Part shown: one piece after another, positions 9,152-18,215 of the stretch
How positions within the stretch are numbered: position 1 is the first letter of the stretch
Layout: the number at the start of each line of letters is the position of its first letter
Assembly: GCF_006569205.1 (NCBI RefSeq)
Contig: NZ_VIGD01000001.1
Location: 235,065-299,064, forward strand
Length of the DNA stretch: 64,000 bases
Direction of reading: 5' to 3'
Source: Ureibacillus terrenus
GTDB taxonomy: Bacteria > Bacillota > Bacilli > Bacillales_A > Planococcaceae
Program-made: the position numbers and the translations under genes
Notes under the pieces: model-generated
Told to the model about the DNA's origin: nothing
The model's database searches: none
Seen by the model: only the letters and a program-made list of their open reading frames with translations

Positions 9152-9319
9152 TGTGATTCGTCCTTTCGTATTGATCTATGTTCATTTCACGGTTTGCAAT
9201 GACTCCAGCAATTCTTGGAACCATGTTAAAAAGACGATGATAGCCGCATAGTTGCGGAAGCTAAAAGCCAAAAACAATAAAATTTTCTCTTTTTTCCATC
9301 GTAATGAAAAGGCCACTAG

Positions 9320-9348
9320 TTGTCAAAAGTAGAAAAATAAAACATAAT
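9320..9348 (+). promoter_or_regulatory. Sigma-A promoter for the YitT-family gene
   Basis: TTGTCA (9320-9325) and CATAAT (9343-9348) are 17 nt apart, one mismatch each from consensus. They lie about 45 nt before the TTG start at 9395. Confidence 0.6.
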
Positions 9349-9394
9349 AATCATGCAATCATACATATCGCTCTCGTACTAAGGAGGTTATACT

Positions 9395-10243
9395 TTGAAG
9401 GATTTTAAGATTCAAGAAATTATTGGAATCCTTATTGGAACAGCCATTTACAGCTTCGGCTTCGTCCATTTTAATATGCTCAATAAATTGGGGGAAGGCG
9501 GATTCAGCGGAATATCTTTAATTTTATACTTTACATTCAATGTTGATCCAGCCATTACAAATATTGTATTAAACATTCCAATATTTATTTTAGGTTGGAA
9601 ATTGCTCGGACGTAAAGAGTTTTTATATTCAATTTTCGGCATCTTAAGCGTGTCTTTATTTTTGAAACTTTTCCAGATTTATCAATTTTCTTTGGATCTA
9701 AAAAACGATTTGCTGCTTGCTTCATTATTTGCCGGTGTCTTTGTCGGTGCCGGTTTGGGCATTATTTTCCGGTGCGGAGGAACAACTGGCGGAGTCGACA
9801 TCATTGCCCGTCTGGCCAACAAATATGTCGGCTGGAGCATGGGTAAGACCATGTTTTTGTTCGATTCATTGGTATTGCTTGTTTCGTGGCTAACATATTT
9901 AAGCTCCATTACCATGATGTATACGCTGGTCGCCGTCTATGTGGGAGCAAGGGTCATTGATATGGTGCAGGAAGGGGCCTATGCAGCCAAAGGGGCTTTC
10001 ATTATTTCGGAAAAACCCGAAGAGATTGCCAAAACCGTGGCTGAAAAAATGGAACGCGGAATTACGGTGTTCCATGCGTACGGATATTATACAAAGCAGC
10101 CAAAAGATGTTTTATATTGCATAGTCGGCAGAAATGAAATCGTCCAATTAAAATCCATTATCCGCAAACTGGATCCCAAAGCCTTCGTCTCCATCATTGA
10201 TGTGAAAGACGTCACAGGAGAAGGGTTCCGGATTGAAGAATAG
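9395..10243 (+). CDS. ypjC: YitT/DUF2179-family membrane protein (YpjC-like)
   Basis: The 282-residue protein has several hydrophobic segments in its first ~180 residues, with a conserved RCGGTTGGVDIIARL stretch near 130. A soluble C-terminal DUF2179-type domain follows (about 190-282). Function is not established for the family. It starts at TTG 7 nt after a strong GGAGG site. In B. subtilis ypjC lies near dapB; here the gene is divergent from dapB, so either it was inverted or this is a different YitT paralogue. The assignment to ypjC rests on neighbourhood. Confidence 0.8.
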   Translation: MKDFKIQEIIGILIGTAIYSFGFVHFNMLNKLGEGGFSGISLILYFTFNVDPAITNIVLNIPIFILGWKLLGRKEFLYSIFGILSVSLFLKLFQIYQFSLDLKNDLLLASLFAGVFVGAGLGIIFRCGGTTGGVDIIARLANKYVGWSMGKTMFLFDSLVLLVSWLTYLSSITMMYTLVAVYVGARVIDMVQEGAYAAKGAFIISEKPEEIAKTVAEKMERGITVFHAYGYYTKQPKDVLYCIVGRNEIVQLKSIIRKLDPKAFVSIIDVKDVTGEGFRIEE

Positions 10244-10278
10244 CAATGCACCTTGGAATCATTGTTGATTTTCCCATG

Positions 10279-10313
10279 GGCTGCCTAAAGCACCCGCTTT
10301 AGACAGCCTTTTT
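10279..10313 (+). terminator. Terminator after the YitT-family gene
   Basis: GGCTGCCTAAAGC and GCTTTAGACAGCC form a 13-bp stem with one mismatch, followed by TTTTT on the plus strand. Confidence 0.85.
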
Positions 10314-10319
10314 GTATAA

Positions 10320-10532
10320 CTAACGGTTTTCTTCAAAATCGACGGTGATGGTTTCCTCTTCATCTGTTGGAGTTGAATTTTCGATTTCCGAAATTCTGAA
10401 TCCGTCATAGGTATCTTTGTCATCTTCAACTATAAAATGTAAAGATAATTTTATCGAATAGATTGCCAAGATTACGAGAATAACCAAAGTGGCCAGACCG
10501 AACAAAGCCCAATTCAAAATATATTTATTCAT
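10320..10532 (-). CDS. Small single-pass membrane protein, function unknown
   Basis: The 70-residue product has one hydrophobic segment (about residues 8-30, ALFGLATLVILVILAIYSI). A strongly acidic tail follows, ending VDFEENR. A GGAGGGG ribosome site lies just before the ATG, which supports it being real. I recognise no family. It is convergent with the YitT gene and lies downstream of the YugP-like gene. Confidence 0.55.
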   Translation of the reverse strand: MNKYILNWALFGLATLVILVILAIYSIKLSLHFIVEDDKDTYDGFRISEIENSTPTDEEETITVDFEENR

Positions 10533-10663
10533 CAGTCCCCTCCCTCTTCCGGCAGTTTGCTATATCTTATTAATGAAAAAGAAGGGTTATAAGCCTATTC
10601 AACAAAAATTTGAAATTTTTATTGCAACTGGCCTTATGCACTCTTTTCCCCATGGGATTAGAT

Positions 10664-10695
10664 AAAAAAAAAACGGGTCGGGCAAAACCCTGACC
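10664..10695 (-). terminator. Terminator after the YugP-like gene
   Basis: On the minus strand a GGTCAGG/CCCGACC stem with a short loop is followed by a run of nine T residues. Confidence 0.75.
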
Positions 10696-10711
10696 TCGAT
10701 CTTTCGTTTTT

Positions 10712-11392
10712 TCATTGCTCTTCATTCGAGCTCATATTTGTAAATATCAAAATTAGCCGCAATAGCTCAAGCACAGCTACGGCTGCAGCCGCTACATATG
10801 TCAAAGCCGCGGCGCTTAACACTTTTCTTGCTCCATGTTCTTCATTGTTATTAATGATGCCCAACTGTACCACTTCATTCATCGCCCGTTTCGACGCATC
10901 AAATTCCACCGGCAATGTTACCACTTGGAACAATACGCCGGCAGCGAGCAATATAATCCCCAACAGCAGCATATTGGCGCTTTGGGCGATGATTCCAATC
11001 ATCACAAAGATCCAGGAGATATTGGATGAAAAGTTGGCAATTGGGACCAGCTTTGAACGCAACACCAAAAAGGAATACGCTTCCTGGTGCTGGACAGCGT
11101 GCCCGCACTCATGGGCCGCCACCGCAATGGCTGCCAAAGAGTCGCTATAATAGTTTCCTTCAGATAATGCGACCGTTTTCGTCATTGGATTGTAATGGTC
11201 TGACAAAATACCTTGCGTCGGTACTACACGTACATCATAAAGACCATGGCTGTCCAATATCATCCGTGCGGTTTGGGCACCGGTTAATCCTTTGGATGCA
11301 GGAACTTGGGAAAAACGTTTATAAGTACGTTGAACTTTCAATTGAGCATAAATCGGCAATAACAAAATGATTATAAAGTAGAGAAGATACAT
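10712..11392 (-). CDS. YugP-like neutral zinc metallopeptidase
   Basis: The 226-residue membrane protein has the zinc-peptidase motif HECGH (94-98) in IAVAAHECGHAVQHQ. Hydrophobic segments lie at the N-terminus and at about 120-165 and 195-220. This matches the YugP (peptidase M-type, DUF2227-like) family of Bacillales. The active site is visible, but substrates are unknown. In B. subtilis yugP lies elsewhere, so its place between dapB and qcrC is a rearrangement relative to that genome. Confidence 0.85.
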   Translation of the reverse strand: MYLLYFIIILLLPIYAQLKVQRTYKRFSQVPASKGLTGAQTARMILDSHGLYDVRVVPTQGILSDHYNPMTKTVALSEGNYYSDSLAAIAVAAHECGHAVQHQEAYSFLVLRSKLVPIANFSSNISWIFVMIGIIAQSANMLLLGIILLAAGVLFQVVTLPVEFDASKRAMNEVVQLGIINNNEEHGARKVLSAAALTYVAAAAVAVLELLRLILIFTNMSSNEEQ

Positions 11393-11442
11393 CTTGCTAC
11401 CTTATTCCCCTTTCTATCAATCCTACTATACATTCTAACCAT

Positions 11443-12045
11443 TTATTGCACTATATTCAAATAATTGCGCTTTTTAAAAGAATAATAGGCTATGGATATA
11501 CAAGCGATCGATAACCAGAAAGTAAAGTACCCGATGTGATCCGCATATTTATATAAACTGCTGTAAGTCGGCATCTGTCCATATACATAATCTATAACAT
11601 CATTATGCAAAGTCCATACGGATGCAATGGCAATATGCACAAGGGTAAATCGATAATTGGCCATATATAAAATGCCTTCGACCGCCATCATAAAATGGGA
11701 AACGACCAGCATCCATCCAAGAATGCCGATTGAGCCTGTCTCCGCCAATGTTAGTATATTCATCACTACAGCCCATATACCGTATTTCATTAAAGTAATA
11801 AGGGCAAGTGCTTCCATGAGTTTAAAATTTTTTCCCAACAACCATCCCAAAATGGCGAAACAAAAAAACAGGCTCGCCGTCGGACTATCCGGAACAAATA
11901 AGAGAAATTGCGGTTCCGTTCTTGAAAGCTGTGGCGCATACCAAATATAACCGTAGATCGTCCCCAGGAAATTTATGATAAATAACATTGTCAGGACAGT
12001 GCGGTTTTGCAATAAATATAGAAACTGCAGCAAAATGGTTCTCAT
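11443..12045 (-). CDS. ypjA: DUF1405 membrane protein YpjA
   Basis: Predicted integral membrane protein of 200 residues with about five to six hydrophobic segments and the conserved opening LLQNRTVLTMLFIINFLGT. The ATG at 12045 is chosen because AAGGAG lies 7 nt upstream; the longer frame beginning at 12198 runs through the qcrC terminator. It follows qcrC, as ypjA does in B. subtilis. Function is unknown. Confidence 0.8.
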   Translation of the reverse strand: MRTILLQFLYLLQNRTVLTMLFIINFLGTIYGYIWYAPQLSRTEPQFLLFVPDSPTASLFFCFAILGWLLGKNFKLMEALALITLMKYGIWAVVMNILTLAETGSIGILGWMLVVSHFMMAVEGILYMANYRFTLVHIAIASVWTLHNDVIDYVYGQMPTYSSLYKYADHIGYFTFWLSIACISIAYYSFKKRNYLNIVQ

Positions 12046-12157
12046 CCTGTTACTCCTTATCATCGGTATATATAAGTAAGTTTTTACATAAGTTATAATA
12101 CCAAAGCCGCTATAGGATGTGTAACGATTCGGTATTCTATGTATATCCATTAAATCC

Positions 12158-12191
12158 AAAAAAGAAAAGGGCCAGTTTTGGAAACCGGCCC
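12158..12191 (-). terminator. Terminator of qcrABC
   Basis: GGGCCGGTTT pairs with a near-perfect complement (one mismatch, 3-nt loop), followed on the minus strand by TTTTCTTTTTT. It lies directly after the qcrC stop codon. Confidence 0.9.
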
Positions 12192-12205
12192 TTAGCAAAT
12201 GAATA

Positions 12206-13000
12206 TTATTCCTCTTTCAAGCTTGCAATAAATTCTGCCAATGTCTTCAATTCTTCGTCAGTACCGGAGAATTGTCCACCAGGCATTCCGCCACGACCAT
12301 TGCGGATTACTTCTTCAACTTCTTCAGCAGTTAATTGGTTACCTAATAACATAGGGTTTGAACCAACGCCTGTCAAATCACCGCCGTGGCATCCAACACA
12401 AGTTTGTTGAGATTGGTAGATTTTATAACCTTCAGAGTTCTCATCAATTTCAATATCAGGTACCAAACCTAAATCTTTTGGTGTAATTTGACCTTGGGCT
12501 TTGGATGCTTCCCAGTCATGGTTCACAACTGATTCCCAAGTCAAATAGAACATTGAAGCTACAACTAATAACATAATTGCAGTTGGAATCGGCCGTTTAG
12601 ATGGACGGCGCTCAGGACCTTTATCTAACCATGGCATTAACAATAATGACAAGATTGCCAATCCTGGAATTACGATTGCACCGATAACGTTGTAGTCACC
12701 AGAAGCAAATGAATATTTCAACAATTGATATAAGAATAAGAAATACCAGTCTGGCAATGGAATGTAAGATGTATCTGTTGGATCAGCTGGACGCTCTAAT
12801 GGCGAAGGATGAGCGACCGTTAATAACAAATAACCGATCAGGAAAACAGCACCAACCATCCATTCTTTTAATAAGAAGTCTGGCCAAAAGGCTTCTGTTT
12901 TGCCTGGATATTCGGAATAATCTTTCGGCTTGTTAGGCATTCGGTTGGAAGCCTTAACGCGTGAATCGCCGACGAACTTCATTCCTTTTCCGCGCTGCAT
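12206..13000 (-). CDS. qcrC: Menaquinol:cytochrome c reductase cytochrome b/c subunit
   Basis: QcrC fuses the subunit IV-like part of cytochrome b to a C-terminal cytochrome c domain. The N-terminal ~170 residues hold hydrophobic segments and the PDWYFLFLYQLL motif of the quinone-site region. The heme c motif CVGCH is at 201-205. The ATG at 13000 has AAAGGAGGGG before it and gives the MQRGKGMKFVGDSR start seen in Bacillus; the longer frame from 13036 is not needed. It is the third gene of qcrABC. Confidence 0.96.
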   Translation of the reverse strand: MQRGKGMKFVGDSRVKASNRMPNKPKDYSEYPGKTEAFWPDFLLKEWMVGAVFLIGYLLLTVAHPSPLERPADPTDTSYIPLPDWYFLFLYQLLKYSFASGDYNVIGAIVIPGLAILSLLLMPWLDKGPERRPSKRPIPTAIMLLVVASMFYLTWESVVNHDWEASKAQGQITPKDLGLVPDIEIDENSEGYKIYQSQQTCVGCHGGDLTGVGSNPMLLGNQLTAEEVEEVIRNGRGGMPGGQFSGTDEELKTLAEFIASLKEE

Positions 13001-13043
13001 GTTGTCCCCTCCTTTTGAACTAACGAATGAAACCACATATCAA

Positions 13044-13715
13044 TCATAGTGGTCCAGAAATACCTTGACGACGGATCATAATAAAGTGAACTGCTAGCAA
13101 CACAAATAAAGCCGCTGGCAAGAAGAATACGTGGATAGCAAAGAATCGCGTCAATGTTTGAGCACCGATGATTGTATCATCACCAGCAAGCAATACTTTA
13201 ATTAGGTCCCCGATGAATGGAACGGAACCGGCAATTTCAAGACCTACTTTCGTAGCGAACAACGCTTTCATGTCCCATGGAAGTAGGTATCCAGTAAATC
13301 CAAGACCTAACATTACGCAGAAAATTAAAACACCTACGATCCAGTTGAGCTCACGAGGTTTTTTGTACGAACCTGTGAAGAACACACGAAGCGTATGTAA
13401 GAACATCATGACGATTACCAATGATGCTCCCCAGTGGTGCATACCGCGCACAATCTCACCGAATGCTACTTCGTTTTGCAAGTAGTAAACTGATTTCCAA
13501 GCATTCTCAACGTCTGGTACATAGTACATTGTCAAGAACATACCAGATAAGATCTGAATTACTGTAATGAAGAAAGTCAGTCCTCCGAAACAGTAAACGA
13601 ATGCCGAGAAGTGGTGTGCAGGGTTAACGTGCTCTGGCACTTCGTGGTCGGCAATATCACGCCATATTGGGGTGATATCTAAACGCTCATCGACCCAATC
13701 ATATAATTTACGCAC
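13044..13715 (-). CDS. qcrB: Menaquinol:cytochrome c reductase cytochrome b subunit
   Basis: The 223-residue b6-type cytochrome b has four transmembrane helices. Heme-ligand histidines are visible (HHFSAF and MHHWGAS in the first pair of helices, later FFAIHVFFLP). Cys42 in VYCFGGL corresponds to the cysteine that covalently holds an extra heme c in B. subtilis QcrB. It passes electrons from menaquinol to the Rieske protein and QcrC. It sits between qcrA and qcrC with short gaps. Confidence 0.97.
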   Translation of the reverse strand: MRKLYDWVDERLDITPIWRDIADHEVPEHVNPAHHFSAFVYCFGGLTFFITVIQILSGMFLTMYYVPDVENAWKSVYYLQNEVAFGEIVRGMHHWGASLVIVMMFLHTLRVFFTGSYKKPRELNWIVGVLIFCVMLGLGFTGYLLPWDMKALFATKVGLEIAGSVPFIGDLIKVLLAGDDTIIGAQTLTRFFAIHVFFLPAALFVLLAVHFIMIRRQGISGPL

Positions 13716-13737
13716 TTGTGTTGTACCCCCTAACTAA

Positions 13738-14238
13738 TTAAGCTAATGTGTTTGGTATTTTCTTCCCAAGCATTAAGTAACCATCTTTCTCAGAAACTTC
13801 ATACTGATCTAATGGTCCAGTTGGCGGTGTACCGGCAATGTTTTTACCGTTTTTCTCATAACGTCCAGCATGACAAGCACAGAAGTATTCGTTTTTGTGT
13901 TCGCCGCCTTCCCAGTTTACGGTACATCCTAAGTGTTTACATACTGGTGAAAGCGCTATAATTTTGTCGCCTTCTTTGTAAACCCAAGCCATTTCGGATA
14001 CTTCAGACTTGTACCAAGCATCTACCTGTTCGTAAGAGAAGTCCACACGTACCGGAACATCTGTTAATTCATCAATTTTTTGGCTAGTCAGTATAAAATC
14101 GCCTTCCGCTTTTGCCTGCAAAGCAGGATCAATAGCAAAGCGAATCATCGGCATCAGAATGCTTGCCGCCATGAAACCACCAACACCAGTTAAAGTGTAG
14201 TTAAGAAATTGACGTCTTGAAACCTTTTTGTTACTCAT
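13738..14238 (-). CDS. qcrA: Rieske [2Fe-2S] subunit of menaquinol:cytochrome c reductase
   Basis: The Rieske cluster motifs are CKHLGC (100-105) and CACH (120-123). The N-terminus has a twin-arginine type signal-anchor (VSRRQFLNYTL then a hydrophobic stretch, residues 6-30), consistent with Tat export and membrane attachment. At 166 residues it is full length. It is the first gene of qcrABC, about 80 nt downstream of a good sigma-A promoter. Confidence 0.97.
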   Translation of the reverse strand: MSNKKVSRRQFLNYTLTGVGGFMAASILMPMIRFAIDPALQAKAEGDFILTSQKIDELTDVPVRVDFSYEQVDAWYKSEVSEMAWVYKEGDKIIALSPVCKHLGCTVNWEGGEHKNEYFCACHAGRYEKNGKNIAGTPPTGPLDQYEVSEKDGYLMLGKKIPNTLA

Positions 14239-14319
14239 CCTTTTCCCCCCTCTAACTTAAGGTCAGTCCAACAGACATAATTACATATAATTAATAATAG
14301 TATAAACTAGGACATATCT

Positions 14320-14348
14320 ATGATATATCAATAAAATGGGCAGGTCAA
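14320..14348 (-). promoter_or_regulatory. Sigma-A promoter of qcrABC
   Basis: On the minus strand TTGACC (14348-14343) and TATCAT (14325-14320) are 17 nt apart, one mismatch each from consensus, upstream of qcrA. Confidence 0.6.
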
Positions 14349-14399
14349 TAATGCATTATATTGGTTTCCATAGATTGTGAACAATTATTGAATGAATTG

Positions 14400-14849
14400 T
14401 TAACGTTGATACCACTTCGATGATAGGATCGGGATCAGCTGTTTTAATTGCTCTTCCAATATACGTTTTTTGACATCTTTATCCATCGATTCGATTGGAA
14501 TGGCCGGCAGCCAAATCACATCCAATTCATCCTGGAGCTTTGTCCAATAATGATCGCATGTGATGAACACGACATGTTTAAAACCTCCTTCTTGTATGTT
14601 TTGTTTCAAGGCGAGGACAAGTTCCTCCCTTTTTGTTTGCTCCGTATAAGAATAAGGAGGAAGGAGCATCAATCGTCCTCTGAATTGTTGTTCAACAAAG
14701 GCTGTCAACGCCATTAAAAATTCCGCTTCCGAACTGCTTTTCACGATGTTGTCTTCGGAAAAATCCAATGAAAGGAGCGGAACTATAGCGGTATCAATAA
14801 ATTCTTTATTCTGTTGATATTGTTGTACATCTTTCGTTTGAAAATACAT
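14400..14849 (-). CDS. ypiF: DUF2487 protein YpiF
   Basis: Predicted soluble protein of 149 residues, recognised by its place between qcrA and ypiB and its MYFQTKDVQQYQQ start. The ATG at 14849 follows GGAGG by 8 nt; a longer frame begins at a TTG inside that site. Function is unknown. Confidence 0.8.
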   Translation of the reverse strand: MYFQTKDVQQYQQNKEFIDTAIVPLLSLDFSEDNIVKSSSEAEFLMALTAFVEQQFRGRLMLLPPYSYTEQTKREELVLALKQNIQEGGFKHVVFITCDHYWTKLQDELDVIWLPAIPIESMDKDVKKRILEEQLKQLIPILSSKWYQR

Positions 14850-14929
14850 TATTTTTTCCTCCAAAGTAACATTTTTTCATCATAAATAATATTATACCCC
14901 AGCACATTTGAAACAGATGGGGAAAAATA

Positions 14930-14963
14930 AAAAATCCAGTCGAAAGATATAATCTTTTCGACT
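14930..14963 (-). terminator. Terminator after ypiB
   Basis: AGTCGAAAAGAT pairs with ATCTTTCGACT (one bulge), followed on the minus strand by a T-rich run. It separates ypiB from ypiF. Confidence 0.7.
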
Positions 14964-14971
14964 GAATTTCT

Positions 14972-15526
14972 CTAGTGTTTTGAGGTTTCTTTTAATGCCT
15001 GTAACAGATTGGAGAGTTCCAAAAACTTTTCTTTATTTCCCTGGTCGAGCGCTTCATCGATCTCCCTCAATAGTTTCTCTTCCTGGAATGTCAGCATGCT
15101 CGTTTTAAGAATTTCTTCCGCAATCAATCGGTCTTTTTCGTTCGGATTCAGGTCCTTCGGAATATATGGGTTTTCCTCCAATACAGCCAAATACAATTGA
15201 TTTGGCGGCACATTCGGAAAATTCAGCTGAATGTACATATCTTCGTTTGGATAAAGCCTTAAATCATGAAAAGACTTCTCGGCATCGCTTGTCATGATAT
15301 TGCCTTTATAAAAACGGAATGGCACGCCATTCGAATCCACGCTCGACATGACAATCGCCCTCGGACAATAATGAGCTTCTTCTACAAAATGGATATTTTT
15401 TAGCAACTCATCATTGCTCAGCAAATAATTCAGAATCCAGACACACTCTCGCCTCTTTAATTGGAAGTTTTTCAAGAACCAACGCACGAAGTTCTTTTTG
15501 TCTGCGATTGGTACGGAAGAAGCCAT
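14972..15526 (-). CDS. ypiB: UPF0302-family protein YpiB
   Basis: Soluble protein of 184 residues with the conserved opening KKNFVRWFLKNFQLKRRECVW. A run of six G residues acts as the ribosome site before the ATG. It lies 11 nt after ypiA, matching the ypiA-ypiB-ypiF order of B. subtilis. No enzymatic motif is visible and the role is unknown. Confidence 0.85.
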   Translation of the reverse strand: MASSVPIADKKNFVRWFLKNFQLKRRECVWILNYLLSNDELLKNIHFVEEAHYCPRAIVMSSVDSNGVPFRFYKGNIMTSDAEKSFHDLRLYPNEDMYIQLNFPNVPPNQLYLAVLEENPYIPKDLNPNEKDRLIAEEILKTSMLTFQEEKLLREIDEALDQGNKEKFLELSNLLQALKETSKH

Positions 15527-15537
15527 AATAGTCCCCC

Positions 15538-16794
15538 CTATTCTAGACTATCAAGTAAATCCAACCACTGTATTTCTGTCGGTTGCAATTCGATCAAACG
15601 CTGTACTACTTCCCGAGCCTCTTCGCGTTTGCCGTCTTCTATCAGGAAGTAGCAGTAGTTTTCAAGAAATGATGGATCATCTTTTAATTCATTATATGCT
15701 GATTTATAAATTTCGTATGCTCTATCGTACTGTTCATTTTTTGCGAATGCATCTGCAACAAAAGGGGATAAAGAAACCCATTCGAATTGTTCCCTTTCCA
15801 ATTTTTCATACAACTCAATAATGTCATCATAGCGCTCCATTTGATGATAAACCGACATCAGGACAAGAATCGCTTCCATATATTCGGGATCCAATTCGAC
15901 CGCTTTTTTCAAATGCTCTATGGCTTCTTCAGGGAGTTTATTTTTTAGCGCGATTTTACCCGCAAACAAATAGAAGGATTTTTCGTATTCGTCCCGCTTA
16001 ATTCCTTCTTTGATGACGCTATATGCCTTTTCATTATCTTCCAGCATGGCATAACTTTGGGCCAGCAATAAATAGCTGCTGAAATAGTCGGGATCGAGTT
16101 CTTTTAAATCTTCCAATTGCCTGATGGCAGTTTCATATTTTTCGCATTGGAAGGCGCTGTAAGCACTGCCGTAAAGCAAGTCGGCCGTCACTTTCTCTTC
16201 CAAAGCTTCCATGTAATAATCCAGCGCTTTTTCAAATCCTCCGCCCGCGCGGTAAACTTCCGCGAGTCTTTCCGCTAGGAGTACCCCGGCAATTTCTTTC
16301 ACTTTTTTATGCAGGTTTTCATAAATGCGTGCCGCTTCCGGGAAACGGCCGGTTTCATATAGCAGTTCCGCTTTGGCAAACTGGATTAACGGTTCATCCG
16401 GAAGCAGTTCCAATGCTTCATTGATGCGTTTTTCCGCCGCTTCATAAAGTCCCTGCATTTGATAATAATCCGCCAATAGGAGCAGGCATTGGGGATATTC
16501 CGGCGTACTTGGATCTATCCCGAACAGGATGTCAAGGGCCTCGTCTTCCTCGCCCAGCTCAATCAGTACAGAAGCATAATCGATGGAAATTTGGGCCTCA
16601 TCCGGGAACAGAAAACGCAAATGCTTCAATACGCGTTTTGCCTGCTGTATGTACCCGTATTGCAAAAGCAATTCGTATATTTCATACTGTACTTCCGGTG
16701 TTTCTTTTAAAAATAATGTCTCCAACAGAGAATCAATGCGGCCCACTTCGCCGCCTTCTATCGCCTGAATGATGTCCTGTGTGATGTTGTTCAA
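15538..16794 (-). CDS. ypiA: Tetratricopeptide-repeat protein YpiA
   Basis: About 418 residues made almost entirely of TPR-like helical pairs (for example LLLADYYQMQGLYEAAEKRI and EEAIEHLKKAVELDPEYMEA). This points to protein-protein interaction. A TTG at 16794 with AAGGTG 6 nt upstream is preferred; a GTG at 16803 lies within that site. It is cotranscribed with ypiB. The partner is unknown. Confidence 0.85.
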   Translation of the reverse strand: MNNITQDIIQAIEGGEVGRIDSLLETLFLKETPEVQYEIYELLLQYGYIQQAKRVLKHLRFLFPDEAQISIDYASVLIELGEEDEALDILFGIDPSTPEYPQCLLLLADYYQMQGLYEAAEKRINEALELLPDEPLIQFAKAELLYETGRFPEAARIYENLHKKVKEIAGVLLAERLAEVYRAGGGFEKALDYYMEALEEKVTADLLYGSAYSAFQCEKYETAIRQLEDLKELDPDYFSSYLLLAQSYAMLEDNEKAYSVIKEGIKRDEYEKSFYLFAGKIALKNKLPEEAIEHLKKAVELDPEYMEAILVLMSVYHQMERYDDIIELYEKLEREQFEWVSLSPFVADAFAKNEQYDRAYEIYKSAYNELKDDPSFLENYCYFLIEDGKREEAREVVQRLIELQPTEIQWLDLLDSLE

Positions 16795-16858
16795 TTCGAT
16801 CACCTTTGCTTTCGTTATATCAATAAATATGCTACAAAACTAATTTTCGCAAGACAAG

Positions 16859-16890
16859 AAAAAGGTTCATCCTATTCGATGAACCTTTTT
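16859..16890. terminator. Bidirectional terminator between aroA and ypiA
   Basis: AAAAAGGTTCATC and GATGAACCTTTTT form a perfect 13-bp stem with a 6-nt loop. It ends the aro cluster transcript on the minus strand. Confidence 0.85.
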
Positions 16891-16897
16891 CTGTCAT

Positions 16898-18190
16898 TTA
16901 TTTTAACAATAAATCAAGATGTTCAAAAAATGTTGGATATGAGACGGCAATGCAATCGGCATCGTCAATTTCTACCGGGGAATCGGTAATCAGGGAGGCG
17001 ATGGCTGCCATCATGCCGATCCGGTGGTCCCCATAGGTGCACAAACTTGTCCCCTCTAGCGGCGTAGGGCCGTTGATAATCATGCCATCATCCGTAGGCG
17101 TAATATCCGCGCCAAGTTTTTTCAACTCTGCCACTACGGCCGCAATGCGGTCTGTTTCTTTCACTTTGAGTTCTTCGGCGTCACGGATGACGGTTGTTCC
17201 TTCCGCTTGGGTTGCCAAAAGAGCAATAATCGGAATTTCGTCGATTAAACGGGGAATAATCTCTCCCTCTATCGTTGTTCCTTTTAATTGGGAAGTTCGT
17301 ACAGTAATGGTTGCCGTCGGTTCAGACGCCCCTTCATTTTCTTGATGGATGGTGATATCGGCACCCATTTGTTGCATCACTTCAATGATGCCTGCCCTTG
17401 TCGGGTTGATGCCGACATTTTTTAATACCACTTCGCTATTCGGAACAATCGATCCGGCCACTAAAAAGAAAGCCGCAGAGGAAATGTCGCCCGGAACATC
17501 AACATGGGTTGCATGAAGCTGTTGGCCCCCTTCAAGGGAGATGACCCCATCCTTGACATCGATGTTTGCTCCGAATTGTTTTAACATGCGTTCTGTATGG
17601 TCCCGGGAAATTTCCTTTTCCCGTACGACCGTCGTTCCTTCCGCCTGAAGGCCTGCAAGCAAAATGGCGGATTTTACTTGGGCACTTGCTACAGGCATCG
17701 TATAGTCGATCGCTTTTAATCTTGACCCTACTATTGCAAGAGGAGTATACTGTCCTCCTTCGCGCCCGAAAATTTGTGCCCCCATTTGTTTCAACGGCTT
17801 TGTGACACGGCCCATTGGACGCTTGCCAATGGACGCATCCCCTGTAATGACACTAAAAAAATCGGTGCCGGATAAAATTCCAAGCAACAGCCGTGTCGTC
17901 GTTCCCGAGTTTCCCGTGTACAACACTTCTTTCGGTTCCTGCCATCCCTCTATTCCCGGGCTGCTGATCTTGACATTTGTACCATCTACTTGAATATCGA
18001 CACCCAATTTTTGAAAACAATCAATTGTACTTAAACAATCTTCTCCGGGCAGGAAGCCGGTAACCGTCGTTGTTCCTTTTGCGATGGCCCCCAACATTAC
18101 GGCGCGGTGGGAAATGGATTTATCTCCCGGTACTGTAATGATTCCTTCCAACCTCGGTTTATTATACACCAATACTTTCGAAGACAACAC
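16898..18190 (-). CDS. aroA: 3-phosphoshikimate 1-carboxyvinyltransferase (EPSP synthase)
   Basis: Transfers the enolpyruvyl group of PEP to shikimate 3-phosphate, the sixth shikimate step (called aroE in B. subtilis). The 430-residue protein shows GDKSISHR (22-29), [17 protein letters not shown] and, near the end, [10 protein letters not shown]. The frame starts GTG-TTG, and a purine-rich site precedes both codons. It is last in aroC-aroB-aroH-hisC-tyrA-aroA. Confidence 0.96.
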   Translation of the reverse strand: MLSSKVLVYNKPRLEGIITVPGDKSISHRAVMLGAIAKGTTTVTGFLPGEDCLSTIDCFQKLGVDIQVDGTNVKISSPGIEGWQEPKEVLYTGNSGTTTRLLLGILSGTDFFSVITGDASIGKRPMGRVTKPLKQMGAQIFGREGGQYTPLAIVGSRLKAIDYTMPVASAQVKSAILLAGLQAEGTTVVREKEISRDHTERMLKQFGANIDVKDGVISLEGGQQLHATHVDVPGDISSAAFFLVAGSIVPNSEVVLKNVGINPTRAGIIEVMQQMGADITIHQENEGASEPTATITVRTSQLKGTTIEGEIIPRLIDEIPIIALLATQAEGTTVIRDAEELKVKETDRIAAVVAELKKLGADITPTDDGMIINGPTPLEGTSLCTYGDHRIGMMAAIASLITDSPVEIDDADCIAVSYPTFFEHLDLLLK

Positions 18191-18215
18191 TCTTCCCCCT
18201 CTCCATACGGCAACA

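Noticed and set aside
9182..9316. 44-codon minus-strand frame with hydrophobic stretches upstream of dapB
   Set aside because: No ribosome site before its GTG and no recognisable relative; could be a decayed gene end, but evidence is too thin.
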